Part shown: piece by piece, positions 1 to 7,769 of the stretch | Numbering within the stretch: the stretch's first letter is position 1 | Layout: every line of letters begins with the position of its first letter | From: JAFARZ01 sp035651595 | Lineage (GTDB): Bacteria > Actinomycetota > Actinomycetes > Streptosporangiales > Streptosporangiaceae | DNA: 30,617 nt | Assembly (NCBI GenBank): GCA_035651595.1 | Contig: DASRFJ010000286.1 | Span: 1 to 30,617, forward strand | Direction of reading: 5' to 3' | Made by a program: the position numbers and the translations under genes | Notes under the pieces: generated by a model | Database searches by the model: none | Seen by the model: the letters and a program-made list of their open reading frames with translations, nothing else | What the model was told of the DNA's origin: nothing

Positions 1-1313
1 CGGCGGACCAGAACTTCGGCCGGGCCGGCACGAAGGGCGCGGCGGTCGGCCGCAACGGCATCCTGGTCTGGAAGGCGAACGACGTCAGCATCGAGAACCT
101 CACCGTCTGCAACTTCCTCGCCGGTACCGGCGCGTCCGGCAACGAGGTCTGGTGGAACGGCGGCGACGGCTCCGGCAAGATCGGCATGACCGGCTACTGG
201 GGCAGCTACCTGACCGCCACATCCAGCTACTTCGGCGGCGAGACGACCGCGGCGCAGTACGGCATCTTCGCCAGCAACGCGGCCGGGCCGGCCACGCTGA
301 ACGTGCTGTACGGCAGCAACATGAACGACTCCGGCACCTATGTCGGCGCCTGCCTGCGCCGCTGCGACGTGGTCATGAACCACATGTGGATGGAGAACAA
401 CGCGCTCGGCTACTCGGGCACGAACTCCGGCGGCACCGTCGTCATCGAGAACTCGCAATTCGACGAGAACCAGGACGGGCTCGACACGAACACGCAGATC
501 GTCGGCGATCCGCCTGCCCCGCAGGACGGCCGCTGCCAGAACGGCGGGATCAGCCACATCACGCACACGACCTCGTGCTGGGTACTGATCCACAACTACA
601 TTCACGACAACAACAACGCGACCGCGCCCGCGGCGGGCAGCGCGGCGGCTGGCCCGGTGGGCACCGGCATGACGGTCTCCGGCGGCCGCTACGACACGAT
701 CATGGACAACTACGTCGCGGACAACGGCGCGTGGGGCGTGCTGTTCGTGCCGTATGCCCAGTCCGGCAAGCCCAGCCTGCACCAGACCTGCGCCGGCATC
801 GGCGGTCACGAACTGGCCGGCTTCGGCTGCGTCATGGACCCCGAAGGCGACGCGCTGCTCCACAACACGTTCAAGCACAACGGCTACTTCCGCAACCCGA
901 GCAACTCCGACTTCGGGCAGATCACGCTGTTCGGCGGCGAGCCGCAGAACTGCTTCGCGGGCAACCGCGCGCCCGACGGGAGCGCGCCGGCCAACCTCGC
1001 GAAGACGCAGCGCCGCTGCGGCGGCACGACCGCCGCCGGCAACCCCGGCGGGGACCTGTTCCCGCAGGTGCTGTGCGACGCGGGCCTGGCGCCGTGTCCG
1101 GCAGGCGCCAAGTACCCCACGCCGAACGGCACGGTCGTGCTCAAGCCGCTCCCCCGCAACCTGCCGACCATGCCAAACCCGTGCGCGGGCGTGCCCGCCA
1201 ACCCGTGGTGCCCCGGCCCGCACCACTGGTTCCGGTCCGGGACGGCCACCGCCACCGCCACGCTGGCCGGTTTCGCCGCGTCCGCGCCCGCCCGCCTGGT
1301 CAGCCCGGTTTGA
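1..1313 (+). CDS. Right-handed parallel beta-helix protein (5' partial)
   Basis: The reading frame is open from base 3 to the TGA at 1311-1313, giving about 436 residues of a protein whose N-terminus lies outside the window. The sequence has irregular repeats rich in Asn, Gly, Ser and Thr with short beta-strand segments such as DVSIENLTV, GTVVIENSQF and CWVLIHNYIHDN. This is the coil pattern of pectate-lyase-like right-handed beta-helix proteins. Scattered cysteines (ACLRRCD, GRCQNGG, NCFAG, RRCGG, NPCAG, NPWCPG) suggest disulfides and an extracellular location. No catalytic residues can be named, so it could be a polysaccharide lyase, a hydrolase or a structural protein. The C-terminus after NPWCPGP is a low-complexity Ala/Thr tail. 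It converges on the lysyl-tRNA synthetase gene, and the two stop regions overlap by 14 bp. The fold is fairly secure; the function is not. Confidence 0.8.
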   Translation, partial: ADQNFGRAGTKGAAVGRNGILVWKANDVSIENLTVCNFLAGTGASGNEVWWNGGDGSGKIGMTGYWGSYLTATSSYFGGETTAAQYGIFASNAAGPATLNVLYGSNMNDSGTYVGACLRRCDVVMNHMWMENNALGYSGTNSGGTVVIENSQFDENQDGLDTNTQIVGDPPAPQDGRCQNGGISHITHTTSCWVLIHNYIHDNNNATAPAAGSAAAGPVGTGMTVSGGRYDTIMDNYVADNGAWGVLFVPYAQSGKPSLHQTCAGIGGHELAGFGCVMDPEGDALLHNTFKHNGYFRNPSNSDFGQITLFGGEPQNCFAGNRAPDGSAPANLAKTQRRCGGTTAAGNPGGDLFPQVLCDAGLAPCPAGAKYPTPNGTVVLKPLPRNLPTMPNPCAGVPANPWCPGPHHWFRSGTATATATLAGFAASAPARLVSPV

Positions 1314-2652
1314 CCAGGGGGAAGGTGATCGTTTCGCGGATCGGGCGGCCGGTCAACATGATCAGCATGCGGTCGAAACCCATGCCCATGCCTCCGGTAG
1401 GCGGCATGCCGTACTCCAGTGCCTCGACGAAGTCCTCGTCGAGTGCGCCCTGGGCCGCGAGCCTGGCGCGCTGCTCGACGGGGTCGGTGAGCTCGGAGTA
1501 GGCGGTCGCTATCTCGCTACCGAACGCGACGAGATCCCACTTTTCCGCCAGCCGCGGGTCCCGGCGGTGCCTGCGGGCCAGCGGCGAGACCTCGACCGGG
1601 AAGTCGCGGTAGAAGGTGGGCGCCACCGTCCTGGCCTCGACGAGACGCTCGTACAGCTCGAGCAGTTCCTCCCCGGAGGTCTGCGGCGGCACTGCCTCGC
1701 CGAGCGCCGCGGACACCGCCTCGTGCAGAGTGCCGCTGCGCCACTCGCCGCCGATGTCGACCTCGGAACCGTCCGGCCGCAGGGCGATGGGGCGGCCGTG
1801 CAAAGCGGTCGCCGCGGCCTGGAGCAGTTCGCGGGTGAGCGCGGCCATCGTGTCGTAGTCCGCGTACGCCTGGTACAGCTCGAGCATGGTGAACTCGGGA
1901 CTGTGCGTCGTATCGACGCCCTCGTTGCGGAACACCCGGCCGATCTCATAGACCCGCTCGATGCCCCCGACCACGAGTCGCTTCAGGTGCAACTCCAGCG
2001 CGATCCGCAAGAAGAGGTCCATGCCGTAGGCATTGCTCCGGGTGCGGAACGGCCGTGCTGCCGCGCCGCCGTGCAGTGTCTGCAGCACCGGGGTCTCCAC
2101 CTCAACGAACCCGCGGGCGTGCAGTTGCTCGCGCACCGACCGCAGCACCGCCGCGCGATCGGCGACGGCCTGCCGCGCGTCGTGCCGGGTCAGCAGGTCC
2201 AGGTAGCGCCGCCTGATGCGTGTTTCAGGGTCGGTGAGGCCCTTGTGCTTGTCAGGCGGCGGGCGCAGCGCCTTGGCCGTGACCGCGAACGAGCTGGCGA
2301 GCACGGACAGCTCACCGCGGCGCGAGGAGATCACCTCGCCGGTGGCGCCGACGTGGTCGCCGAGGTCGACCGTCTGCTTCCACTCGGCGAGCGCTTCCTG
2401 GCCGACGCTGGCCACGGACAGCATGACCTGGATCTCGCCGCTGTCGTCGCGGATCGTCGCGAAGCACAACCGCCCGCCGTCGCGCCGCAGCATGACACGG
2501 CCGGCCACGCCTACCGTCATGCCCGTGGCCTGGTCCGGGCAGAGGTCCGCGAACCGCGCGCGGACGTCGCCGATCAGGTGGGTGCGCGGGTAGCCAACCG
2601 GATATGGCTCGCGTAGCCGCTGAGCCTTGGCGGCGCGGACTGGGTCGGCCAT
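1300..2652 (-). CDS. lysS: Class II lysyl-tRNA synthetase, short form
   Basis: This cytosolic enzyme charges tRNA-Lys with lysine. At 450 residues it is shorter than the usual 490-510. An N-terminal OB-fold anticodon-binding domain covers about residues 45-130. The class II core follows: motif 1 around 165-200, motif 2 with FRNEG at 241-245 and HSPEFTMLELYQAYADY at 250-266, and motif 3 PPTGGMGMGFDR at 417-428, where R428 is the ATP-binding arginine. The region PTFYRDFPVEVSPLA at 345-359 and EIATAYSEL at 380-388 is LysRS-specific. The shortening is at the N-terminus and between motifs 2 and 3. No MprF-like membrane domain precedes it, so it is not a LysX fusion. Motif 3 has GFDR where most bacterial enzymes have GIDR, which hints at a secondary LysRS beside a housekeeping copy (inference). 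The ATG at 2652 lacks a clear ribosome site. It is divergent from the acyl-CoA ligase gene. Confidence 0.93.
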   Translation of the reverse strand: MADPVRAAKAQRLREPYPVGYPRTHLIGDVRARFADLCPDQATGMTVGVAGRVMLRRDGGRLCFATIRDDSGEIQVMLSVASVGQEALAEWKQTVDLGDHVGATGEVISSRRGELSVLASSFAVTAKALRPPPDKHKGLTDPETRIRRRYLDLLTRHDARQAVADRAAVLRSVREQLHARGFVEVETPVLQTLHGGAAARPFRTRSNAYGMDLFLRIALELHLKRLVVGGIERVYEIGRVFRNEGVDTTHSPEFTMLELYQAYADYDTMAALTRELLQAAATALHGRPIALRPDGSEVDIGGEWRSGTLHEAVSAALGEAVPPQTSGEELLELYERLVEARTVAPTFYRDFPVEVSPLARRHRRDPRLAEKWDLVAFGSEIATAYSELTDPVEQRARLAAQGALDEDFVEALEYGMPPTGGMGMGFDRMLIMLTGRPIRETITFPLVKPG

Positions 2653-2720
2653 TGCGTGAGGCTACGTCAGCTCCGGTCATGAGAGCATCAGGTTTTCTCC
2701 CGGCCCGGGTCTATCATCAC

Positions 2721-2734
2721 TAGAACAGGTTTCA
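2721..2734. promoter_or_regulatory. KstR-type operator
   Basis: The 14 bases TAGAACAGGTTTCA match the actinobacterial KstR consensus TnnAACnnGTTnnA at every defined position. The site lies 22 bp upstream of the GTG of the FadD17-like ligase. It sits just downstream of a possible -10 (TATCAT at 2712-2717), where a bound repressor would block initiation. KstR is the TetR-family repressor of the upper cholesterol catabolic pathway. The match is direct observation; binding and sterol control are inference, supported by the identity of the downstream gene. lysS starts 69 bp away on the other side. Confidence 0.75.
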
Positions 2735-2755
2735 GTTCGGGGAGGACCGAGCCAC

Positions 2756-4369
2756 GTGGACGCGCCTGCGGCACCGCCGACGGTCACCGAGCTGCTGCTC
2801 GCCCGGGCCGCGGCCGACGGCCCGGGGCTGCTGTTCGAGGACCGCCGGTGGAGCTGGCGGGAGCATGTCGCCGAATGCGCGCGGTACGCGACCGCGCTGC
2901 GGGCACGGCGCGCGGCCGGGCGGCCGTTCCACGTCGGCGTGCTGGCCGAGAACGTGCCCGAGTTCTCGTTCCTGCTCGGCGGGTGCGCGTTCGCCGGGGC
3001 GGTGCTTGTCGCGCTCAACCCGGTGCGCCGCGGCCCGGCGCTGGCCGCCGACGTGGCACGCACCGACTGTCAGTACGTGCTCGCCGAACCGCGCTACGCC
3101 GAGCTGCTGCCGTCGATGGATGTTCCGGTGCTGCCGTTCGGCGCGCTCGACCTGCCGGACGCCGCGTCGGCCACTGCGCCTACCCCTGTGCCCGCCGCCG
3201 GAAGCGACCTGCTCATGCTGATCTTCACGTCCGGCACCAGCGGCGAGCCGAAGGCGGTCCGCTGCACCCACGCGAAGATCGCGATCCCCGGCCTGATGCT
3301 GGCCGACCGGTTCGGGCTCATCCCGGCGGACATCGTGTACGTGTCCATGCCGATGTTCCACTCCAACGCGATCATGGCGGGCTGGGCGGTCGGGCTGGCC
3401 GCCGGGGCCGCGATCGCGCTGCGCCGGCGGTTCTCCGCGTCCGGGTTCCTGCCCGACGTGCGCGCCTTCGGCGCCACCTACGCGAACTACGTGGGCAAGC
3501 CGCTCAGCTACGTGCTGGCCACGCCGGCCCGGCCGGACGACGCGGACAACCCGCTGCGCATCGCCTACGGCAACGAGGGCGCGCCGGGTGACCTGGCCAG
3601 GTTCGCGGAGCGGTTCGGCTGCGCGGTCGTGGACGGGTTCGGCTCCTCCGAGGGCGGCGTGTCGGTGGCCCGGACCCTCGACACCCCGCCGGGCGCGCTC
3701 GGCAGGCTCGCCGACGGCGTCGCGCTGCTCAACCCGGAGACCGGCGAGCCGTGCCCGCCGGCCAGGTTCGGCGCTGGCGGCGACTTGCTCAACGCGGCCG
3801 AGGCCGTCGGCGAGTTCGTCAACACGTCCGGGGCCGGCCTGTTCGCCGGGTACTACAACGACCCGGAGGCGGATGCCAGCCGGCTGCGCGACGGCAGGTA
3901 CTGGAGCGGCGACCTCGGCTATGCGGACGCGAGCGGTTTCTGCTACTTCGCGGGACGGGCCGGGGACTGGCTGCGGGTGGACGGGGAGAACCTCGGCACC
4001 GCCCCCATCGAGCGGGCGCTGCGCCGCCACCCGGCCGTCGCCGACGCGGCGGTGTACGGCGTGCCAGACCCGGTGACGGGCGACCAGATCATGGCCTGCC
4101 TCACGCTGCGCGACGGCGCCACGCTGACGCCGGAAGGGCTCGGCGCGTTCCTCGCGGCGCAGCGGGACCTCGGTCCGCGCCAGCACCCGCGGTTCGTCAG
4201 GATCGCCGGTGAGCTGGCGCGGACTCCCACGTTCAAAGTGCTCACCCGCGTCCTCGCCGCCGACCGGTGGCGGACCGCCGACCCGGTGTGGTGGCGTCCG
4301 CCAGAAGACGGCGACTATGTGGTGCTCGACGCCGAGGCAGCCGCGGTACTCGACGATCCCGGGTCGTAG
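2756..4369 (+). CDS. FadD17-like acyl-CoA ligase (probable steroid side-chain)
   Basis: This ANL-superfamily enzyme of 537 residues would activate a carboxylate as acyl-AMP and pass it to CoA. The P-loop FTSGTSGEPKA is at 157-167, the A5-like motif DGFGSSEG at 293-300, the ATP-ribose motif SGDLGY at 384-389, the hinge region GRAGDWLRVDGENL at 400-413 and the likely catalytic lysine K494 in RTPTFKVLTR. The stretch around residues 241-256 (TYANYVGKPLSYVLAT) resembles what I recall of mycobacterial FadD17/FadD1-type ligases rather than general long-chain ligases. FadD17 belongs to the KstR-controlled sterol catabolon, which fits the KstR box 22 bp upstream. The GTG start at 2756 has GGAGGA at 2741-2746. 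No other sterol genes are visible here, so the gene may be a satellite of a distant cluster. Ligase activity is near certain; the steroid substrate is inferred. Confidence 0.9.
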   Translation: MDAPAAPPTVTELLLARAAADGPGLLFEDRRWSWREHVAECARYATALRARRAAGRPFHVGVLAENVPEFSFLLGGCAFAGAVLVALNPVRRGPALAADVARTDCQYVLAEPRYAELLPSMDVPVLPFGALDLPDAASATAPTPVPAAGSDLLMLIFTSGTSGEPKAVRCTHAKIAIPGLMLADRFGLIPADIVYVSMPMFHSNAIMAGWAVGLAAGAAIALRRRFSASGFLPDVRAFGATYANYVGKPLSYVLATPARPDDADNPLRIAYGNEGAPGDLARFAERFGCAVVDGFGSSEGGVSVARTLDTPPGALGRLADGVALLNPETGEPCPPARFGAGGDLLNAAEAVGEFVNTSGAGLFAGYYNDPEADASRLRDGRYWSGDLGYADASGFCYFAGRAGDWLRVDGENLGTAPIERALRRHPAVADAAVYGVPDPVTGDQIMACLTLRDGATLTPEGLGAFLAAQRDLGPRQHPRFVRIAGELARTPTFKVLTRVLAADRWRTADPVWWRPPEDGDYVVLDAEAAAVLDDPGS

Positions 4370-4386
4370 CGCCCGTTAGGCGCGTA

Positions 4387-4431
4387 TTGTCACGCTGAGC
4401 CGGCCATGTCATGATTGGCCCTGTCATGACA
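4387..4431 (+). promoter_or_regulatory. MocR promoter with 13-bp direct repeat spanning two start codons
   Basis: A sigma-70-like TTGTCA (4387-4392) is followed after 17 bp by CATGAT (4410-4415). Overlapping this is a direct repeat, GGCCATGTCATGA (4402-4414) and GGCCCTGTCATGA (4417-4429), 12/13 identical with a 15-bp period. Each copy contains an ATG in the MocR frame (4411 and 4426). The second copy includes the perfect palindrome TGTCATGACA (4422-4431). MocR proteins commonly bind direct repeats at their own promoters, so autoregulation is likely. The promoter geometry favours the second ATG. Confidence 0.5.
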
Positions 4432-6321
4432 GAGCCAATCCGGACCTCGATGGCCAGTTCCCGGATCCGCGCGGTCGCGCTCGCGGACCTGCTCGGCCAC
4501 TGGCCGACGGCGGACGGGCCGCTGTACCGGCTGCTCGCCAACCGGATCGCCCGCCTCGCCGATACCGGCGAGCTGCCGCCTGGCCTGCGCCTGCCTGCCG
4601 AGCGCGAGCTGGCGGCCGCGCTATCGGTCAGCCGCAACACGGTCGCTGGCGCCTACCAGCTGCTCCGTGACGAGGGTATGGCGGACAGCCGCCAGGGCGC
4701 CGGCACCCGGATCGTGCCGCATCGCACGACCCCGGCAGCGGTGCACCGCGCCAACGGGTTCTTCACGATGGGGCTCGAGTCATCCGACGTCGTGGCGGAC
4801 CTCAGCCTGGCCACGGTGGACTGCGCGCCGCAGGTGGCGGCCGCGATCAGCGACCCGAGGTCGGTGCTCAGCCAGGCGGCGATGCGTGCGGTCACGCAGT
4901 CCACCGGCTACTTCCCCTACGGCCTGCGCGCGCTGCGTGAGGCGCTGGCGGCCCACCTCACCGACCGCCTAGGCATACCGGCCCACGCCGCGCAGATACT
5001 GGTGACGACCGGCGGCCAGCAGGCCATCGACCTGCTGGTCCGCAGCGAGGTGCTGCCCGGCCAGGCCGCCGTGGTGGAGGATCCCACGTTTCCCGGCGTG
5101 ATCGACGCACTGCACCGCGCCGGTGCCAGCGTGATCGGGATCCCGGCAGACGACGGACTCGACATCGACCGGCTCGAGCACGCGCTGCGCACGCACCGGC
5201 CGGCCCTGGTGTACCTGATCGCGACGCACCACAATCCGACCGGCCTGGTGCTGCCGGCCAGCCGCCGCCAGCGAGTTGTCCAGCTCGCGGCCGACCATCC
5301 AGACACGCTGTTCGTGGACGACGTCGCGCTGGCCGAGCTGCGGCTGCGCGACGCGCCGCTGCCCCCGCCGCTGGCCGCGGTCCCGCAGCGGCCGCTGCCG
5401 AACCTGGTCACGATCGGGTCGGTCTCCAAGCTGTACTGGGGCGGCCTGCGCACCGGGTGGGTTTGCGCGAGTCAGGGCCTGATCGGCAGGCTCGCCGCGG
5501 TCAAGGCGGCGGCCGATCTCGGCAGCCAGGCGTTCGGCCAGGCGGTGCTGGCCGGGCTGCTCACCAGCGAGCATGACGACGTCGTCAAATGGCGCCTCGA
5601 CTGGCTGCGCGCGCGCTACGAGGCACTCACCGCCGCGCTCGGCGCCCACCTGCCCGAGTGGGGCTGGCCCGTCCCCGACGGCGGGCTCACCGTGTGGGTG
5701 CGGCTGCCTGAGGGCATAGACGGCGGCGTGCTCTCCCAGGCGGCGCTGCGCCACGGCGTGGCCGTCGTGCCTGGCCGGCTGCTCAGCGCGACCGGCAGTC
5801 CGGACGCGAGCCGGCGCATCCGGCTGGCGTTCACCCAGCCGCCGCCGACCCTGGCCGGCGCCGCCGCGACGCTGGCCCGGGTCCAGGCGACGCTGCGGCG
5901 GTTACGTCGCCGGCAGCCATGCCGCGGCGATCAGGCCGCCGGTGACCAGCTTGGCGCTACCGCCGTCGCGGGTGGCGAACAAGGTGTTGCCGGACAGGTA
6001 CAGCAGCTTGCCCGGGGCGGCGTCCAGGCTGGAATGGACCCGGTCGAGGAAGCCGGAAGCCACCGAGTGGACCAGCGTGCCCGAGGTGGTGATCTCCTGG
6101 AGCAGGATCGAGCTGGGGGTGACGGGGAACCCGGTACAGCAGACGCGGACCGCGAAGATGTCGCCGTCGGGCTGGAACACGGCTTCCGGATAGTAGGCGG
6201 GTCGCTTGCCCGGCGACCCGGTCACCGGGATGCCGCCAGCGAACAAGCTGGCGCCGGAGAAGTACCGGTCCGTCGCAGTGTTCAGCACGTGCAGATCCCA
6301 GCCCTCGTTGTCCTGCGATGA
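4426..6321 (+). CDS. MocR-family (YczR-like) PLP-dependent regulator with run-on C-terminus
   Basis: This is a GntR winged-helix domain fused to a type I aminotransferase fold. Numbering from the alternative ATG at 4411, the DNA-binding domain covers about 35-105 (LPAERELAAALSVSRNTVAGAY). The aminotransferase domain covers about 130-495, with NPTG at 275-278, D303 and the PLP lysine K340 in GSVSKLYWGGLRTGW. Such proteins sense PLP or an amino-acid-like ligand. No divergent target gene is adjacent, so the target is unknown apart from probable self-control. Homology ends near residue 500 (about nt 5910), but no in-frame stop occurs until 6321. The last roughly 135 residues are simply the antisense of the beta-propeller gene, and the overlap is 420 bp. 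The tail is low complexity and rich in Gly, Arg and Asp. Either the stop was lost or translation really continues. ATG 4426 is preferred over 4411 from promoter position. Confidence 0.85.
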   Translation: MTEPIRTSMASSRIRAVALADLLGHWPTADGPLYRLLANRIARLADTGELPPGLRLPAERELAAALSVSRNTVAGAYQLLRDEGMADSRQGAGTRIVPHRTTPAAVHRANGFFTMGLESSDVVADLSLATVDCAPQVAAAISDPRSVLSQAAMRAVTQSTGYFPYGLRALREALAAHLTDRLGIPAHAAQILVTTGGQQAIDLLVRSEVLPGQAAVVEDPTFPGVIDALHRAGASVIGIPADDGLDIDRLEHALRTHRPALVYLIATHHNPTGLVLPASRRQRVVQLAADHPDTLFVDDVALAELRLRDAPLPPPLAAVPQRPLPNLVTIGSVSKLYWGGLRTGWVCASQGLIGRLAAVKAAADLGSQAFGQAVLAGLLTSEHDDVVKWRLDWLRARYEALTAALGAHLPEWGWPVPDGGLTVWVRLPEGIDGGVLSQAALRHGVAVVPGRLLSATGSPDASRRIRLAFTQPPPTLAGAAATLARVQATLRRLRRRQPCRGDQAAGDQLGATAVAGGEQGVAGQVQQLARGGVQAGMDPVEEAGSHRVDQRARGGDLLEQDRAGGDGEPGTADADREDVAVGLEHGFRIVGGSLARRPGHRDAASEQAGAGEVPVRRSVQHVQIPALVVLR

Positions 6322-7110
6322 GGCGATCGACACCAGTAGCATGCCGCCGGACGGCGACCACGACAGGTGTGAGATCGGCACCGGCAGTGCGGTGAGGCCC
6401 GGGTCCGCCGGATAGGCCTTCTCGCTGCCGGTGGACAGGTTGCGGACGACGACCGAGTAGGCGTTCCCCGGATGCAGGCTCGCCACCCCGCCGGAGCAGC
6501 CGAGCGTCTCGGACGGATAGTAGGTGTACGGCTCGCGAACGAACGCAAGCTCGTTGCCGTCCGGGCTGACCGCCGGCAGCGCGCCGGTGGTCACCGCGGT
6601 AGGCGTGCCGCCGGTCACCGGGATCGAGTAGATATGGTCGGTGCAGCCGGACTTGACGGTGTAGTACACGGTCTTCGCGTCCGGGCTGACCGCAACCTCG
6701 TCGCCGATCGCGTCCGCCTTGCGTACCAGTACCTTGGTGGCCAGACCGGTCTTCGTGCTCAGCAGCTCAACCGATCCAGCGGTGCTCACCGCGACGACGT
6801 CCGGGGTTGCCCCGGCCGCGGGTGCGGGCGACGCCGCGGCACTCGAATAGGGGGCGAACGTCCTGGACGGCGAGGATGTGGACCCCGCGGCCGCCGGCGG
6901 ACCGCTCTTGCCGGGCTGGCCGAGGCTGGCGTAGGCCACGCCCCCGCCGCCGGCGCCGACCGCGAACGCAAGCACACCGGACACCACCATCGTGCGGTGC
7001 CGCCGCCGGTCACCGCGCCGCCGGACGGCCTCGGGAGACGGCGGGTGCACCGATGCCGCCAGCTGCGAGGCACCGGACCGCAGCCAGGAGTTGAACTCGT
7101 CGTCACGCAT
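5902..7110 (-). CDS. Membrane-anchored beta-propeller protein, partner of the SigE-family sigma factor
   Basis: The protein has 402 residues. A cytoplasmic N-terminus of about 38 residues rich in Arg precedes one transmembrane helix at about 41-62 (MVVSGVLAFAVGAGGGG and onward). A Pro/Ser/Ala linker and then an extracytoplasmic TolB/WD40-like propeller follow. The propeller shows recurring blades such as VAVSPDAKTVYYTV, PAVSPDGNELAFV, LSWSPSGGMLLVS and AVFQPDGDIFAV. The ATG at 7110 is chosen because GAGGGAG lies 9 bp upstream. An in-frame ATG at 7128 has no ribosome site. The start overlaps the sigma factor stop by 8 bp (ATGCGTGA), so the two are translationally coupled. Topology and coupling suggest an anti-sigma or co-sensor role, but no known anti-sigma zinc motif (HxxxCxxC) is present. 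The last 420 bp lie opposite the MocR run-on. Confidence 0.85.
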   Translation of the reverse strand: MRDDEFNSWLRSGASQLAASVHPPSPEAVRRRGDRRRHRTMVVSGVLAFAVGAGGGGVAYASLGQPGKSGPPAAAGSTSSPSRTFAPYSSAAASPAPAAGATPDVVAVSTAGSVELLSTKTGLATKVLVRKADAIGDEVAVSPDAKTVYYTVKSGCTDHIYSIPVTGGTPTAVTTGALPAVSPDGNELAFVREPYTYYPSETLGCSGGVASLHPGNAYSVVVRNLSTGSEKAYPADPGLTALPVPISHLSWSPSGGMLLVSIASSQDNEGWDLHVLNTATDRYFSGASLFAGGIPVTGSPGKRPAYYPEAVFQPDGDIFAVRVCCTGFPVTPSSILLQEITTSGTLVHSVASGFLDRVHSSLDAAPGKLLYLSGNTLFATRDGGSAKLVTGGLIAAAWLPAT

Positions 7111-7594
7111 CGACCTGAACTCCCTCATCGAGCAGCGGCGCCAGCGCCTGACGGCCCCGCGACAGCCGGGCCTTGACCGTGCCGGCCGCGGCCCCGGTCT
7201 CCCGCGCGATCTCCTCCACCGACATCCCCACCAGGTGGTGCAGCACGATCGCCTGACGCTGGGCAGCGGAGACCTTGCGCAACGCGGTCACGATCGCCAC
7301 GTAGTCGGGACTGAGGCCGCGACTGTCATCGGGCACGCCGTGCCTGCGGTGCGCGGCCCGCATGTTGGCGGACTTACGCCACGCGCTGACGCTGACCCGG
7401 TACGCTACGGTACGCACCCAGGCCTCCGGGTCCCCGTAGCCGGATACCTTGTCCCAGCGCTGCCAGGCACGCGCGTACGCCTCCTGCACACAGTCCTCCG
7501 CCTCGGCCTTGCTACCCGTCATGGCGTGCAGCTGGCCGACGAGCCGGCGAACGCTTCCGGTGTAGAAGGCGTCGAAGCTCCCCGGATCCCGCAT
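7103..7594 (-). CDS. ECF sigma factor, SigE family
   Basis: This is a 163-residue group 4 sigma factor with regions 2 and 4 only. Region 2 is around residues 10-75 (FDAFYTGSVRRLVGQL, then EAEDCVQEAYARAWQRWDKV). Region 4 is around 108-155, with the helix-turn-helix MSVEEIARETGAAAGTVKARLSRGR. The length and the AEDCVQEAYARAW signature match the SigE-family group (TIGR02983-like) common in actinomycetes. The gene is translationally coupled to the downstream membrane propeller protein, which probably controls its availability or reports an envelope signal. The ATG at 7594 has GGAGAGGG about 7 bp upstream. The universal stress protein gene is divergent across a 175-bp gap, so both may answer to stress (inference). 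Confidence 0.92.
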   Translation of the reverse strand: MRDPGSFDAFYTGSVRRLVGQLHAMTGSKAEAEDCVQEAYARAWQRWDKVSGYGDPEAWVRTVAYRVSVSAWRKSANMRAAHRRHGVPDDSRGLSPDYVAIVTALRKVSAAQRQAIVLHHLVGMSVEEIARETGAAAGTVKARLSRGRQALAPLLDEGVQVDA

Positions 7595-7624
7595 CCGTTG
7601 TCCCTCTCCGTGTTACCCCTCGAC

Positions 7625-7654
7625 TTAACACGCGCGAGGAACCTATCCGGTTGC
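7625..7654 (-). promoter_or_regulatory. Candidate ECF-type promoter of the sigma operon
   Basis: On the minus strand GCAACC (7654-7649) is followed after 17 bp by GTGTTAA (7631-7625), about 30 bp before the sigma factor start. GCAACC-type -35 elements are what I recall upstream of SigE-family genes, which would make the operon self-activating. The -10 half is not a good match to the usual CGTC core, so this is tentative. Confidence 0.3.
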
Positions 7655-7769
7655 GGCGAAATTTGCGCTAGATCACAGAAATGCCCGGCATACTTCGGCA
7701 CCCGTGGCAGTTGTCGCAGGTAGACAGGCAAAGACAGACATCGCGACGTGACGAGGGTAGGGGTACAGC

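Noticed and set aside
152..1501. A 449-codon plus frame inside the beta-helix gene
   Set aside because: It is extremely Arg-rich and out of frame with the beta-helix repeats; a shadow.
754..2616. A 620-codon plus-strand frame across the beta-helix end and lysS
   Set aside because: It crosses two well-supported genes in the wrong frame and has no recognisable domain.
2732..4186. A 484-codon minus-strand frame opposite the FadD17-like gene
   Set aside because: Composition is typical of an antisense shadow, and the plus strand has complete ANL motifs.
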